Assembly (NCBI GenBank): GCA_946221065.1
Contig: CAMIIO010000025.1
Location: forward strand, 1 to 12,494
Reading direction: 5' to 3'
Source: an uncultured Rothia sp.
Lineage (GTDB): Bacteria; Actinomycetota; Actinomycetes; Actinomycetales; Micrococcaceae
DNA: 12,494 nucleotides
This document shows positions 1 through 6,207 of this stretch, in pieces. The notes beneath the pieces were generated by a model. That model made no database searches and had not been told where the DNA came from. It saw only the letters and a program-made list of their open reading frames with translations. Position 1 is the first letter of the stretch. Every line of letters begins with the position of its first letter. Made by a program: the position numbers and the translations under genes.

Positions 1-54
1 TTCTGGTGTGGGGGTTGGTGTTTTGGGCTGCTGGGTACCCCTTATGAATAAGCC
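1..54 (+). mobile_element. End of a truncated IS5-like insertion sequence
   Basis: The reverse complement of this stretch starts with AGGCTTATTCATAAGG, the same 16 bases that form the terminal inverted repeat of the IS at 3660-4565. Further inside it shares the run CACCAACCCCC with that copy. Only the transposase 3' end and its terminal repeat lie in the window; the rest is off the left edge. The transposase would be on the plus strand, opposite to the copy at 3660. The element has cut into the gene whose tail follows. Confidence 0.8.
3..47 (+). CDS. Transposase C-terminal tail (partial, enters from left edge)
   Basis: Fourteen codons in the frame reading LVWGLVFWAAGYPL, then TGA inside the terminal repeat. 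They align with the C-terminus VVWGLVFFGRWVGPYE that can be read from the IS copy at 3666-4444. The stop codon inside the terminal repeat is the same arrangement as in that copy. Whether this copy is intact cannot be judged from this window. Confidence 0.6.
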   Translation: MVWGLVFWAAGYPL

Positions 55-245
55 TTGATGCCGCTCGTCTCTTCTCCTACCGTGCGAAGCCAGGACAGAA
101 AATAGTAGTCGCGTGGCCTGACAAAACCCTGGCAGCAGAAGATGAAGCATTCACAACGATGTTTGAAACACTCGGTGTGAGCAGTAAGAATCCGAACCTG
201 CAAGGAAAGGAAATTGATGTGTATGAGTACTGGGCTAACGCCTAG
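48..245 (+). pseudogene. 3' remnant of an IS-disrupted gene
   Basis: An open frame runs from the IS end to a TAG at 243-245 and reads about 62 residues after the junction, beginning DAARLFSYRAKPG and ending VYEYWANA. There is no start codon or ribosome site: the IS supplies the first codons and an in-frame TGA sits at 45-47. The composition is that of a soluble, acidic protein with no membrane segment or recognisable motif. The strong terminator 20 bases downstream is consistent with a genuine gene end. I do not recognise the family. The missing 5' part may lie on the other side of the IS. Confidence 0.55.
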
Positions 246-266
246 TTGCCCGAATAGTTAACGTGG

Positions 267-308
267 AGCCCTCACCTGTTGTATCAGGTGGGGGCTTCTT
301 CTGTTTTG
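267..308 (+). terminator. Rho-independent terminator
   Basis: A 12-bp stem (AGCCCTCACCTG pairing with CAGGTGGGGGCT, one T-G wobble) encloses a 6-base loop and is followed by the T-rich tail TTCTTCTGTTTT. It sits 21 bases after the stop of the truncated gene. Confidence 0.85.
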
Positions 309-676
309 TCACCGCTTATAGATATAAAGGCTGTAAGCGTTTTTAAGGGTCTCAAATAATTTCTGCAGCAGAAGTAGTCCATGCCCGTGTTGTTATTAAG
401 CCACAGTGCTATCTGAGAGCTTCTAAGTCTGTAAAAAGAACAACAACCAGATAATACCCCCGCTATAGGCGGAGACCCTAACAATTTCCGATCACGTTTC
501 CGTAAGCAAACCACGAGCAAGGAACCTGGCAGAGCAACCTAATACTTCGAAAACTCTGGGTGTGTATTTCAACCCGACTATCTTGTAATTGGACAGTTCT
601 TGGACACCTATTTAGCCCCTCAACCTGGTATTTTCATACCGACTGGCTAAGATCAAAGTCTTGGGAAGAGCAAACC
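309..676. other. Intergenic, no supported gene
   Basis: I see no convincing coding region. The only long open frame (minus strand, about 284-520) runs into the terminator and has no ribosome site. Small palindromes are present: TTCTGC-A-GCAGAA at 361-373 and GGTAT-TTTC-ATACC at 627-640. The second lies just downstream of the minus-strand Abi gene but has no T tail. Confidence 0.5.
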
Positions 677-1619
677 TCAACGGAAATAATCATCTTGTTC
701 TACCAGTTTCCAGGTAGTAGATGAATACTCATCATTTTCTCGCAGGTAATCAACCCATGATGATAAGAGCAGTAATACCGAAATAGGCGATTCTTGGGGG
801 TAGAACCTGAATGGAGGAAAATTTACGTTATCCCAAGGTGGTAGAGCAACCGCTCGACTTAAGGCACGCCCCCATAATCGAGAGTGATGGGCTGAGATAT
901 TTCTAAAATAGTTGATATTACCGACAGCCCTTTTCAACTCTGCAACTTTGCGAAAGCCAAGGTCTTGCGCCAAAGAAGTAAGCTGAGAATCATTTTTCCA
1001 AAGGCTAATCATTTTAGAAATATCACCTAGAGACATCACTTCAACAACTGCCCATAAGGGTGGGTCTTGGTTTTTATCCTTGAAATGTTGGAAGAAAATC
1101 TCTTCTCTCTCTCCAGGAAATTATCGATGTTTTTCAGTAAGGCTATCCTCGCTCTAGTATAACCTGCATGTTTCTTTTCCACGACTCCAAAGTCTCGCTT
1201 GCAGGTGGCTTATTGTCTGGTGATCGCGGCTCATATGAACTTCTCAATCTATATTTAGTTGCCCCGTCCTTTCCCTGCGAGAAATGGTAAGCAACTTTTG
1301 CCCTCAGCAGAGGTTCTATGCTCTGTACGCCCTCAAAAACGTGTAGACGTAGTTGCGTGTCTAAAGAATAAATCGTTAATAAAGTTTGAGCTGTTATGCC
1401 TGGAAGAAAATAGTGAGGTGGTTCTTTACTCTCGTAGAACTGGCAATAATAACCGCTGAATCGGTAGTAGTTTTCTCTGGCTAAGAACTTTTGCATATCA
1501 AGCTCTGTGAGCTCTCCCAGATCTAGACCTCGTGCCGTCAACTTTTGCACTTGCTGTTCGTAATTCAGCCAAGGTTTATACGCTGGAGTCTTATTGGGCA
1601 TGTTACTGGGAGTAGACAT
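677..1619 (-). pseudogene. Abi_2/AbiF-family abortive-infection protein, frameshifted
   Basis: Three reading frames on the minus strand join into one protein of about 314 residues, the usual length for Abi_2 proteins. The N-terminal part (1619-1143) carries the family pattern YEQQVQKLTARGL, then ENYYRFSGYYCQFY, then SIEPLLRAKVAYHFS. A middle piece reads YTRARIALLKNIDNFLERE (about 1160-1105). The C-terminal part reads DPPLWAVVEVMSLGDIS and then RNISAHH, a HEPN-type Rx4H motif (codons at 887-904). Shifts are needed near 1165-1190 and in the TC-repeat at 1104-1114. Known members act in phage exclusion, and HEPN domains are typically RNases. No good ribosome site precedes the ATG; a structured RNA candidate lies immediately upstream. 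Disruption is directly visible. A functional split or slippage-corrected product is possible but unproven. Confidence 0.82.
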
Positions 1620-1632
1620 GAATGAAGTCTAT

Positions 1633-1717
1633 AAAAAACTCCGGAGCATGTGGCACAGAATGACGAATCACCTTACAAACAAAAATGTTTACCCACATGC
1701 TACGGAGCAGAATGTTG
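1633..1717 (-). ncRNA. Structured small RNA candidate upstream of the Abi gene
   Basis: On the minus strand, CTCCGTAGCATGTGG (1707-1693) pairs with CCACATGCTCCGGAG (1653-1639): 15 bp with one mismatch. Six T residues (1638-1633) follow at once, as in an intrinsic terminator. The 39-base interior holds two more hairpins, AAACA-TTTT-TGTTT and GTGA-TTCG-TCAT (a UUCG-type tetraloop), giving a three-way-junction shape. A plausible promoter ends about 6 bases upstream. The RNA would be about 85 nt and end 14 bases before the Abi ATG. To my knowledge a conserved 'abiF RNA' motif has been described upstream of abiF genes and such RNAs can act as antitoxins. I have not matched this sequence to that consensus. 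Alternative: an attenuator in the abi leader. Confidence 0.6.
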
Positions 1718-1722
1718 TTCTT

Positions 1723-1751
1723 ACTCTATGCGCTCGTGTGTACACATGCAA
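1723..1751 (-). promoter_or_regulatory. Candidate promoter for the small RNA / abi
   Basis: On the minus strand TTGCAT (1751-1746) is separated by exactly 17 bases from TAGAGT (1728-1723). The predicted start, near 1716, is just before the first arm of the RNA hairpin. Match to consensus is modest; the placement is what supports it. Confidence 0.4.
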
Positions 1752-1772
1752 GTTCTATGGCTAGGAATGTGA

Positions 1773-1901
1773 GTGAATGAATATGATGTATCTATGAATG
1801 AGCCAGAAGCATATGCACTCTCAGATGAAGATTTCCAGGAAAGCATGAACAGCACCCTTGAAGAATTAGCCGGGGTCAATGCTCTACTCGCGGATCAATA
1901 A
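1773..1901 (+). CDS. Small acidic hypothetical protein (42 aa)
   Basis: A GTG start at 1773 is preceded by AGGA (1763-1766) at a suitable distance; ATG at 1794 is an alternative start. The product is short and strongly acidic (for example SDEDFQESM, STLEELAG), with a likely helical C-terminal half and no signal peptide or membrane segment. It is divergent from the small-RNA/abi unit. The acidic, short form would suit an antitoxin or a truncated regulator, but I recognise no family and it may be a remnant. Its last 18 bases overlap the end of the minus-strand remnant at 1884-2278. Confidence 0.4.
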   Translation: MNEYDVSMNEPEAYALSDEDFQESMNSTLEELAGVNALLADQ

Positions 1902-2278
1902 ATCTTCTAGCCTCAACCGCGCCAACTCTAACCGCTCCTCACTCTGAGCAGTCATGACCGTGCACCCCTCAATACGCCCTATCAGCCCTTGCAACCGCCG
2001 TTGTTCCTTATAGGTGGTCTTTAACACGGCAATACGGCGAACAAAACGCCCTCTGAGCTCCTTGCACGTAATGACCGCAATAAATGCAGGTATCAGCCAA
2101 AAGCAACCTCTCTCGTAATGCCCCCGTCACGGGGTCCTCCCCTGCCCGTTTTCGTTCCCTGTCCGCTGGGTTTTGCTTCTCGCGGTGTGTACGGGTCTGG
2201 GGGATTTGGGGTTTTGGTGGGTTTTTCTTTTATTTGAGGGGTGGGTTGAGACCGCTCCTTAGTATCAGCTGTAGCCAT
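1884..2278 (-). pseudogene. Possible frameshifted hypothetical gene
   Basis: Two minus-strand frames abut. From ATG 2278 a frame reads a lysine-, proline- and threonine-rich, probably disordered stretch (KERSQPTPQIKEKPTKTP and on) and stops at 2093. From about 2126 another frame stays open for 80 codons to TAG at 1884, reading FWLIPAFIAVITCKEL (hydrophobic), then a charged helical tail ending ERLELARLRLEDLLIRE. The second frame has no start codon of its own before an internal GTG. One single-base indel near 2095-2125 would give a protein of about 130 residues with a disordered N-terminus, one hydrophobic segment and a coiled tail. I do not recognise it. No ribosome site precedes 2278, so it may be chance open frame. 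Confidence 0.3.
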
Positions 2279-3043
2279 GATGGCTAGGGTGATGAGATGC
2301 AGGGGGGCAAGAGGGTGTGGTTGTTATACCCATGCCTTGGGGTACGCACTTTTGCGTATTCTCAACCGATATATTGTTCATATCAGTTGGTACGTTATCT
2401 GTATCAGCTGCGGGCGTTCTGATGCTCGTTTTGTGGTGGTGCGTATCGTGAGCGGGTTTCTGGGGATGTAGTGTGGACGTTGAGAGCGTCTTTTGAGCTG
2501 GGGGCTTGGTGACCTATTAGAGGCTGTCTGAGCATGGAGGGGTGTTGATTCAATGAAAAATAATGAGACAGGTGATTTAGTCGTTGGCGAGAAGATCTTA
2601 TTGGCTGCGTGAGCTGCCTGTTTCACTGATGTGTTCTTTGCTTTGTTGCAGGAGGTAGCACTCAGGTTTTTCTTGGGGAATATTTACCTGATACTTGCTG
2701 TGCAGGTCTTCAATATCGGTGTGTGGCGGCGTACTCTTGAAAACGCGTGTGCGGCTAAACCAGATATATTTACAGTCCGTATAGGCGTGATGCGGGTGGC
2801 CCACATGAATGGGGGTTTTGTGAGCCACCCTGGGGGATATTCAAGACTGTGGTTCTTAGAGTTGTTTTACACATTGTCTTGAATTTGTCGGGGAAGACAT
2901 TTAAATCCTCACATTAACTGGTGATTTAAACAACAAGTGGTCGCCGTTTTGGTGGACAGTATTTAAGCCTACAAGTGGTTATGCTGTTTTTGATGGTTTT
3001 TGTGATATTAAGAGGGCCTGTTCTTTGGGGCAAGCCTTCTTTT
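2279..3043. other. No supported gene; eroded accessory DNA
   Basis: No open frame here has both a ribosome site and a recognisable protein. The best candidate is minus 2598-2828 (GTG start, 76 residues, begins MAHKTPIHVGHPHH if GTG is read as Met). Its codons look protein-like but it has no Shine-Dalgarno and no family I know; a plus-strand frame at 2631-2882 overlaps it completely. Minor repeats: TTTAAATC and GATTTAAA flank about 2900-2930, and ACAAGTGGT occurs twice (about 2932 and 2971). Confidence 0.4.
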
Positions 3044-3161
3044 CTTTTTAACTGGTTGGTTAAAAAGTCTGATGGAGTGAGACCAATACTTGGACAGACG
3101 CCCAGAAGGTGACCGGTTCACTATCCCGGTCATCGCTTTATCCAGCTATCCATCAAACAGA

Positions 3162-3186
3162 TCACTTTCGAAAGTTTCGAAAGTGA
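3162..3186. repeat. Perfect 12+1+12 palindrome
   Basis: TCACTTTCGAAA and its exact reverse complement flank a single G. It is the longest perfect palindrome of the array. The inner TTTCGAAAG is also directly repeated. Confidence 0.85.
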
Positions 3187-3418
3187 CTTTGGAGGGTTTC
3201 ATGTGTGTATCTATCCAGACCGTCCAGACCGTCTGTATCACCAAGAAAAACAACATGCCCCCTCGTTAAAGGGGTCATCGTTTCAGGGGAGGGCCGTTTG
3301 AAGCAATATCCTCTATGACCACGGCATTGCCGAGTGCAACCATGGGCGTTACGGCCGCGGTTGAACACTTTTTATTGGCGTCAGCAAAAAGTCTTTCCCC
3401 TTAAATTTCAGGAAAGCT

Positions 3419-3437
3419 ACCGCGAAACTTTCGCGGT
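3419..3437. repeat. Perfect 9+1+9 palindrome
   Basis: ACCGCGAAA, C, TTTCGCGGT. It is followed directly by CATCC, part of the GGTCATC tag found after three other palindromes of the array. Confidence 0.8.
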
Positions 3438-3480
3438 CATCCAATACCCTACTGCCCTATCTACTGGATAGGTCATCTGT

Positions 3481-3636
3481 GCAGTTGCCAAGATGATCTC
3501 GGTAGTTGGTGCCTCCGTTATGGAGGCAGTTAGTAAGAACTTCTTATCAACTACCTGCATAACACAGGCAGTTGCGGGCGTTACGCACTCAACTAAGGTA
3601 TTGCCCTGGCAGTTACCGGGAATATCCCGGCAACTG
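3481..3636. repeat. Eight spaced copies of a GGYAGTTR motif between palindromes
   Basis: Variants of GGCAGTTG or GGTAGTTG occur at 3481-3489, 3501-3509, 3525-3533, 3567-3575 and 3608-3617 on the plus strand. On the minus strand they occur at 3547-3555, 3589-3598 and 3628-3636. Start-to-start distances are about 18-24 bases. The palindromes 3510-3528, 3534-3546, 3548-3574 and 3610-3636 lie between or include them, with AGTT/AACT forming the outer ends of the stems. Confidence 0.6.
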
Positions 3637-3659
3637 ATATGAACAACGTATCGATTGAA

Positions 3660-4565
3660 GGAGGCTTATTCATAAGGTCCCACCCACCGCCCAAAAAACA
3701 CCAACCCCCAAACTACCGAAAACACCCGACCATACGAGCCCAGCGCACGCCTGAACCCGGTATGCAACACCGGCCAAATCTTGATCTGGGCGACGACACG
3801 CTCCACCACCGATCGCAGCCGATTAATGAGCCGGTTATTTTCTTCGCCTCAGCGCTCAGCCGCTGACCAGGCTTACGCTTGGTCGGAGTAGCCAGCCCCA
3901 ACCCGATATAGCCCTTATCAGCCAAAGTGCTCTCATCAAGATACTTCTGTAGGTCATGATGTTTGAAGGGGTAAGCATCATCTCTGGCCCCGGGCACTGG
4001 GTCTGTGATAGCCAGCAGCTTTCTATCCAGGGTGCAGATGACGTGGTGGTTTACCCCGGCACATTTGTGTTTTTTTTGAGAAGTTTGTTGTACCTAGTGA
4101 GCGCCAGTTCCAGGTGGGTACTAAGGTGCCATCAACCACGGCGGACCCAGGTGCTTTCAGGCTCTCTTGTAGAGGCTGGGCCAGTGGGGTAAGTACTTTT
4201 TCTAGGGCTTTCTCGATGATGGTGATGGTTCGTGACACCGTGGGCTGTGAGACGCACATAGGTGGGCGAGAGCTTCTTGGGTGAGGTTGTGTCGGTAGCT
4301 GATGAGGGTGATTTTCAGGGCCTGGGTTAGGGTGAGTTTGTGTGGTTTTTGGTCTGGTTTGACCCAGGTGAGGTGGTGGGTGAGGGCTGTGATGAGTGTG
4401 GCGAATTGTTCGTGGGTGAGCCCGGTTGTACGCTGGTGTGGCAACGGTCTTTTCCGGTGTGGCTTGAGGTTATTGCTGGCGTTTTATTCTCAATTTTTTG
4501 CCGTTGGTGGGGCTGTTGTCTAGTTGGTGGGTGTGGGGTGGTTGTCTACTTTTGAATAAGCCTCC
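3660..4565 (-). mobile_element. IS5-like insertion sequence, defective
   Basis: The element is about 906 bp long. The left end GGAGGCTTATTCATAAGG and the reverse complement of the right end, GGAGGCTTATTCAAAAGT, match at 16 of the first 17 bases. Between them lies one transposase gene on the minus strand whose stop codon is inside the left terminal repeat. No target-site duplication can be seen in the flanks, which suggests an old insertion, recombination between copies, or a boundary set slightly wrong. Copies of the same end occur at 1-54 and 6174-6196. Confidence 0.85.
3666..4444 (-). pseudogene. DDE transposase (IS5-family type), three frameshifts
   Basis: From a TTG start at 4444 the product reads TTGLTHEQFATLITALTHH and RHNLTQEALAHLC. 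It continues in a second frame from about 4259 with VSQPTVSRTITIIEKALEKV (helix-turn-helix-like) and DGTLVPTWNW (first catalytic Asp). A third frame reads CAGVNHHVICTLD, PGARDDAYPF and LADKGYIG (second Asp). The last frame, from about 3840, reads NRLINRLRSVVERVVAQIKI (catalytic Glu) to the stop at 3666-3668. Shifts lie near 4258, at an eight-T run at 4070-4077 (one base too many) and near 3838. All three catalytic residues survive, but no single frame encodes an active enzyme. Repaired length is about 259 residues, normal for the family. Confidence 0.85.
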
Positions 4566-4601
4566 CTATAAGAACATCTATCTATCCACTATTTAGGTAC
4601 T

Positions 4602-4633
4602 TATACTTAGATAGGTACCCCTCTGACCAGGGG
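4602..4633 (+). promoter_or_regulatory. Candidate -10 box and leader hairpin of the protease unit
   Basis: TATACT at 4602-4607 is a near-consensus -10; no good -35 lies 17 bases upstream. TAGGTAC occurs twice around it (about 4593 and 4612). A CCCCT-CTGACC-AGGGG hairpin (4618-4633) then lies in the leader. Promoter assignment is tentative. Confidence 0.35.
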
Positions 4634-4669
4634 ATACAACACGAACCAAGTAAGGAAATAAGGGTGGTC

Positions 4670-5533
4670 ATGCTTCGCAAGAACCCCATATATCGTCGCG
4701 CCCTATCTGTCTTGGCGCTGGCGACTTCTGTTTTGGGTGCTACCCTTCCTGTAGCCCAAGCGGATACATCTTATGATGTATTTGACTCGACAGTAAAAAT
4801 TTATAACTGTTCAGCATCGGTTATTGCTATGCCAGAGTCTACTCCTGAGGATCATGCTCTGATTTTGACCAATGGTCATTGCATTCAACCACTGATAGGG
4901 AACCGTCTTCTTGACGGAGAAGAAGTGATCAGCAACCGCCGCATCTCTAACGTATCTGAATACTACCAACGCGCATTATTTTATAAGGGTAATGACAGCG
5001 TGCATTCAGCTGCTATGGGAACAATGACAGATATCGTTTATGCGACGATGAAACAGACTGACGTAGCAGTTTTACGTATTGATAAAACATATAAGGAGCT
5101 ATCTGATAACGGGGTAAAAATTCGTCCCCTAGCAACTACACACCCTCTTGAGGGTGCTCCTATTACCATCCCTAGCACTTATTGGCATAAATCTTTTTCA
5201 TGCAGCGTTGAGAAATTTATCCCTGAGTTGCATGAAGGAAACTGGCGTTGGTCAGACTCTATCCGATACAGCGATTCTGGCTGTGATGTTCAGGGAGGTA
5301 GCAGCGGATCTCCTATTATCGATGCAACCACCGGAGCTGTAATTGGAATCAACAATACGCGTAATGATGGAGGTCAAAACTGTAGCCAAAATAATCCTTG
5401 TGAGGTTGATGAATTAGGGCAAACTAGTTCAATTGCTGAACGTGGATACGGCCAGCAAACCTATTACATTCCTTTGTGTTTTGAAGGTTCAAACCTTAAT
5501 CTGGATAAACCTTCCTGCTCACTTCCTAAATAG
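4670..5533 (+). CDS. Secreted trypsin-like serine protease
   Basis: An extracellular endopeptidase of the chymotrypsin/trypsin fold. From ATG 4670 (287 aa) a signal peptide is clear: positive N-end (RKNPIYRR), hydrophobic core (ALSVLALATSVLGA) and a cut after VAQA near residue 31. The catalytic triad is visible: His in LTNGHC (about residue 70), Asp in TDVAVLRID (about 131) and Ser in GGSSGSP (about 212). Cysteines at about 47, 71, 178 and 205 could form disulfides, as expected outside the cell. AGGG five bases before ATG supports this start; GTG at 4664, with AAGGA upstream, is an alternative adding two residues. It is followed after 45 bases by the CAP-domain gene, probably one transcript. 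It lies directly beside the IS end, and its base composition is AT-richer than that of the metabolic genes. Substrate unknown. Confidence 0.9.
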   Translation: MLRKNPIYRRALSVLALATSVLGATLPVAQADTSYDVFDSTVKIYNCSASVIAMPESTPEDHALILTNGHCIQPLIGNRLLDGEEVISNRRISNVSEYYQRALFYKGNDSVHSAAMGTMTDIVYATMKQTDVAVLRIDKTYKELSDNGVKIRPLATTHPLEGAPITIPSTYWHKSFSCSVEKFIPELHEGNWRWSDSIRYSDSGCDVQGGSSGSPIIDATTGAVIGINNTRNDGGQNCSQNNPCEVDELGQTSSIAERGYGQQTYYIPLCFEGSNLNLDKPSCSLPK

Positions 5534-5578
5534 TTTCGAACCAATAAAATAGAAATTTATATAGAATAGGAATTTATC

Positions 5579-6091
5579 TTGTTTCGTAAGAAAATATTTT
5601 CATCAGTTCTAATTGTTTTCATGACTTGCATCTCTATGTCTTCAGCCCATGCTGTGGCGGATAAAGATAATCCATCTGCAGATGACAAATCAGTTATTCT
5701 AAGCGATAAAAAAGAGAGCGATACCGAGAGGAACCGTGAGGTAATTCTTAAGGATCTTAATCGGATTCGAGAAGAGAATAAACTTCCTGCTTTGAATATC
5801 AATGAGAGTCTTAATAAGGCTGCTCAGGATTGGTCGGATCAGCAGGCTAAAGATAATGAGCTTTCAGCTCAGCAAGATCTTACTGATCATTACCCGAATG
5901 GGTGGACTAAGGCGGCTCAGACAGTAGCGTCTGGAGGTAAGGCTGAAGATGCTGTGAAGCTTTGGAAGGATTCCCCTAAAACTCTGAAGTATATTACTGA
6001 TCGTAAGATCAACTCTGTAGGTATTGGTGTTGCTTATGCGGAGGATGGGACTCCTTATTACACCGTGAATTACGCTGGATACAAAAAATAA
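5579..6091 (+). CDS. Secreted CAP/SCP-domain protein
   Basis: The 170-aa product starts at TTG 5579, chosen because AGGAA (5568-5572) lies six bases before it and no ATG is in frame upstream. A signal peptide (RKK, then a hydrophobic core) ends at SSAHA, about residue 25. A charged linker follows, then a CAP (SCP/PR-1, YkwD-like) domain from about residue 52: NREVILKDLNRIREENKLP, LNKAAQDWSDQQAKDN, DHYPNGW (conserved His104), KLWKDSP and SVGIGVAYAEDGTPYYTVNYAG. The usual glutamate of the GENIA-type motif (here AAQTVASGG) and the second histidine after SP (here SPKTLKYI) are replaced, so metal binding is probably lost. The role may be binding rather than catalysis. It is likely co-transcribed with the upstream protease and is followed by a strong terminator. 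Confidence 0.88.
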   Translation: MFRKKIFSSVLIVFMTCISMSSAHAVADKDNPSADDKSVILSDKKESDTERNREVILKDLNRIREENKLPALNINESLNKAAQDWSDQQAKDNELSAQQDLTDHYPNGWTKAAQTVASGGKAEDAVKLWKDSPKTLKYITDRKINSVGIGVAYAEDGTPYYTVNYAGYKK

Positions 6092-6109
6092 ACTTTACTC
6101 TTTTTTATA

Positions 6110-6161
6110 AGAAGCTGCTTGCCTGTCCCTATTGGGAAGGTAAGCAGCTTCTTTAGTTTTT
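6110..6161 (+). terminator. Rho-independent terminator of the protease/CAP unit
   Basis: AGAAGCTGCTTGCC (6110-6123) pairs with GGTAAGCAGCTTCT (6139-6152), 14 bp with one G-T wobble. An inner TCCC-TATT-GGGA extends the stem, and TTAGTTTTT follows. On the minus strand the tail is poor, so it mainly ends plus-strand transcripts. Confidence 0.9.
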
Positions 6162-6173
6162 CTAAGGTTTTAT

Positions 6174-6196
6174 GGAGGCTTATTCATAAGGTCCCA
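6174..6196 (+). repeat. Isolated IS end (23 bp), no element attached
   Basis: These 23 bases are identical to 3660-3682, the outer end of the IS, and in the same orientation; the match stops abruptly on both sides. No transposase sequence follows: the UvrA-like gene ends 12 bases later. It is therefore a solitary end, left by deletion of an IS copy or by one-ended or aberrant transposition. Confidence 0.8.
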
Positions 6197-6207
6197 TAAA
6201 TAGGTTC

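Larger units (their letters stand above)
3044..3636. repeat. Dense array of short inverted repeats (hairpin array)
   Basis: At least a dozen short palindromes follow one another without an open reading frame. Clear ones (arm/arm): 3044-3052/3059-3067 (9 bp), 3110-3116/3126-3132 (7), 3162-3173/3175-3186 (12, perfect), 3255-3262/3271-3278 (7 of 8), 3322-3326/3328-3332 (5), 3367-3373/3386-3392 (7), 3393-3398/3411-3416 (6), 3419-3427/3429-3437 (9, perfect), 3456-3461/3467-3472 (6), 3510-3516/3522-3528 (7, perfect), 3534-3539/3541-3546 (6), 3548-3557/3565-3574 (9 of 10), 3610-3621/3625-3636 (11 of 12). Several have a one- to three-base centre, so as RNA they would be triloop hairpins. The arms differ in sequence, so this is not simple repeat expansion. 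It could be a large structured RNA, a recombination or replication site, or piled-up small mobile repeats. The IS at 3660 begins right beside it. Confidence 0.7.

Noticed and set aside
284..520. Minus-strand open frame of 78 codons
   Set aside because: It overlaps the terminator at 267-308, has no ribosome site and resembles no protein family.
2598..2882. Overlapping open frames on both strands (minus 2598-2828, plus 2631-2882)
   Set aside because: Neither has a good ribosome site or recognisable motifs; at most one can be real and I cannot choose. Mentioned only as an uncertain stretch.
3044..3636. CRISPR array or integron attC cluster
   Set aside because: There is no constant direct repeat with equal spacers as in CRISPR. 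The GTT/AAC motifs do not fit attC core sites consistently, and no integrase or cas gene is present.
4202..4555. Plus-strand open frames of 71-80 codons inside the IS
   Set aside because: They are antisense to the transposase and only reflect its codon pattern.
3660..4565. Target-site duplication of the IS
   Set aside because: Left and right flanks were compared base by base and no short direct repeat was found.
4542..4572. Outward promoter made by the IS end (TTGTCT and TATAAG) driving the protease
   Set aside because: Spacing is 19 bases and the -35 match is weak; the TATACT at 4602 is at least as likely.
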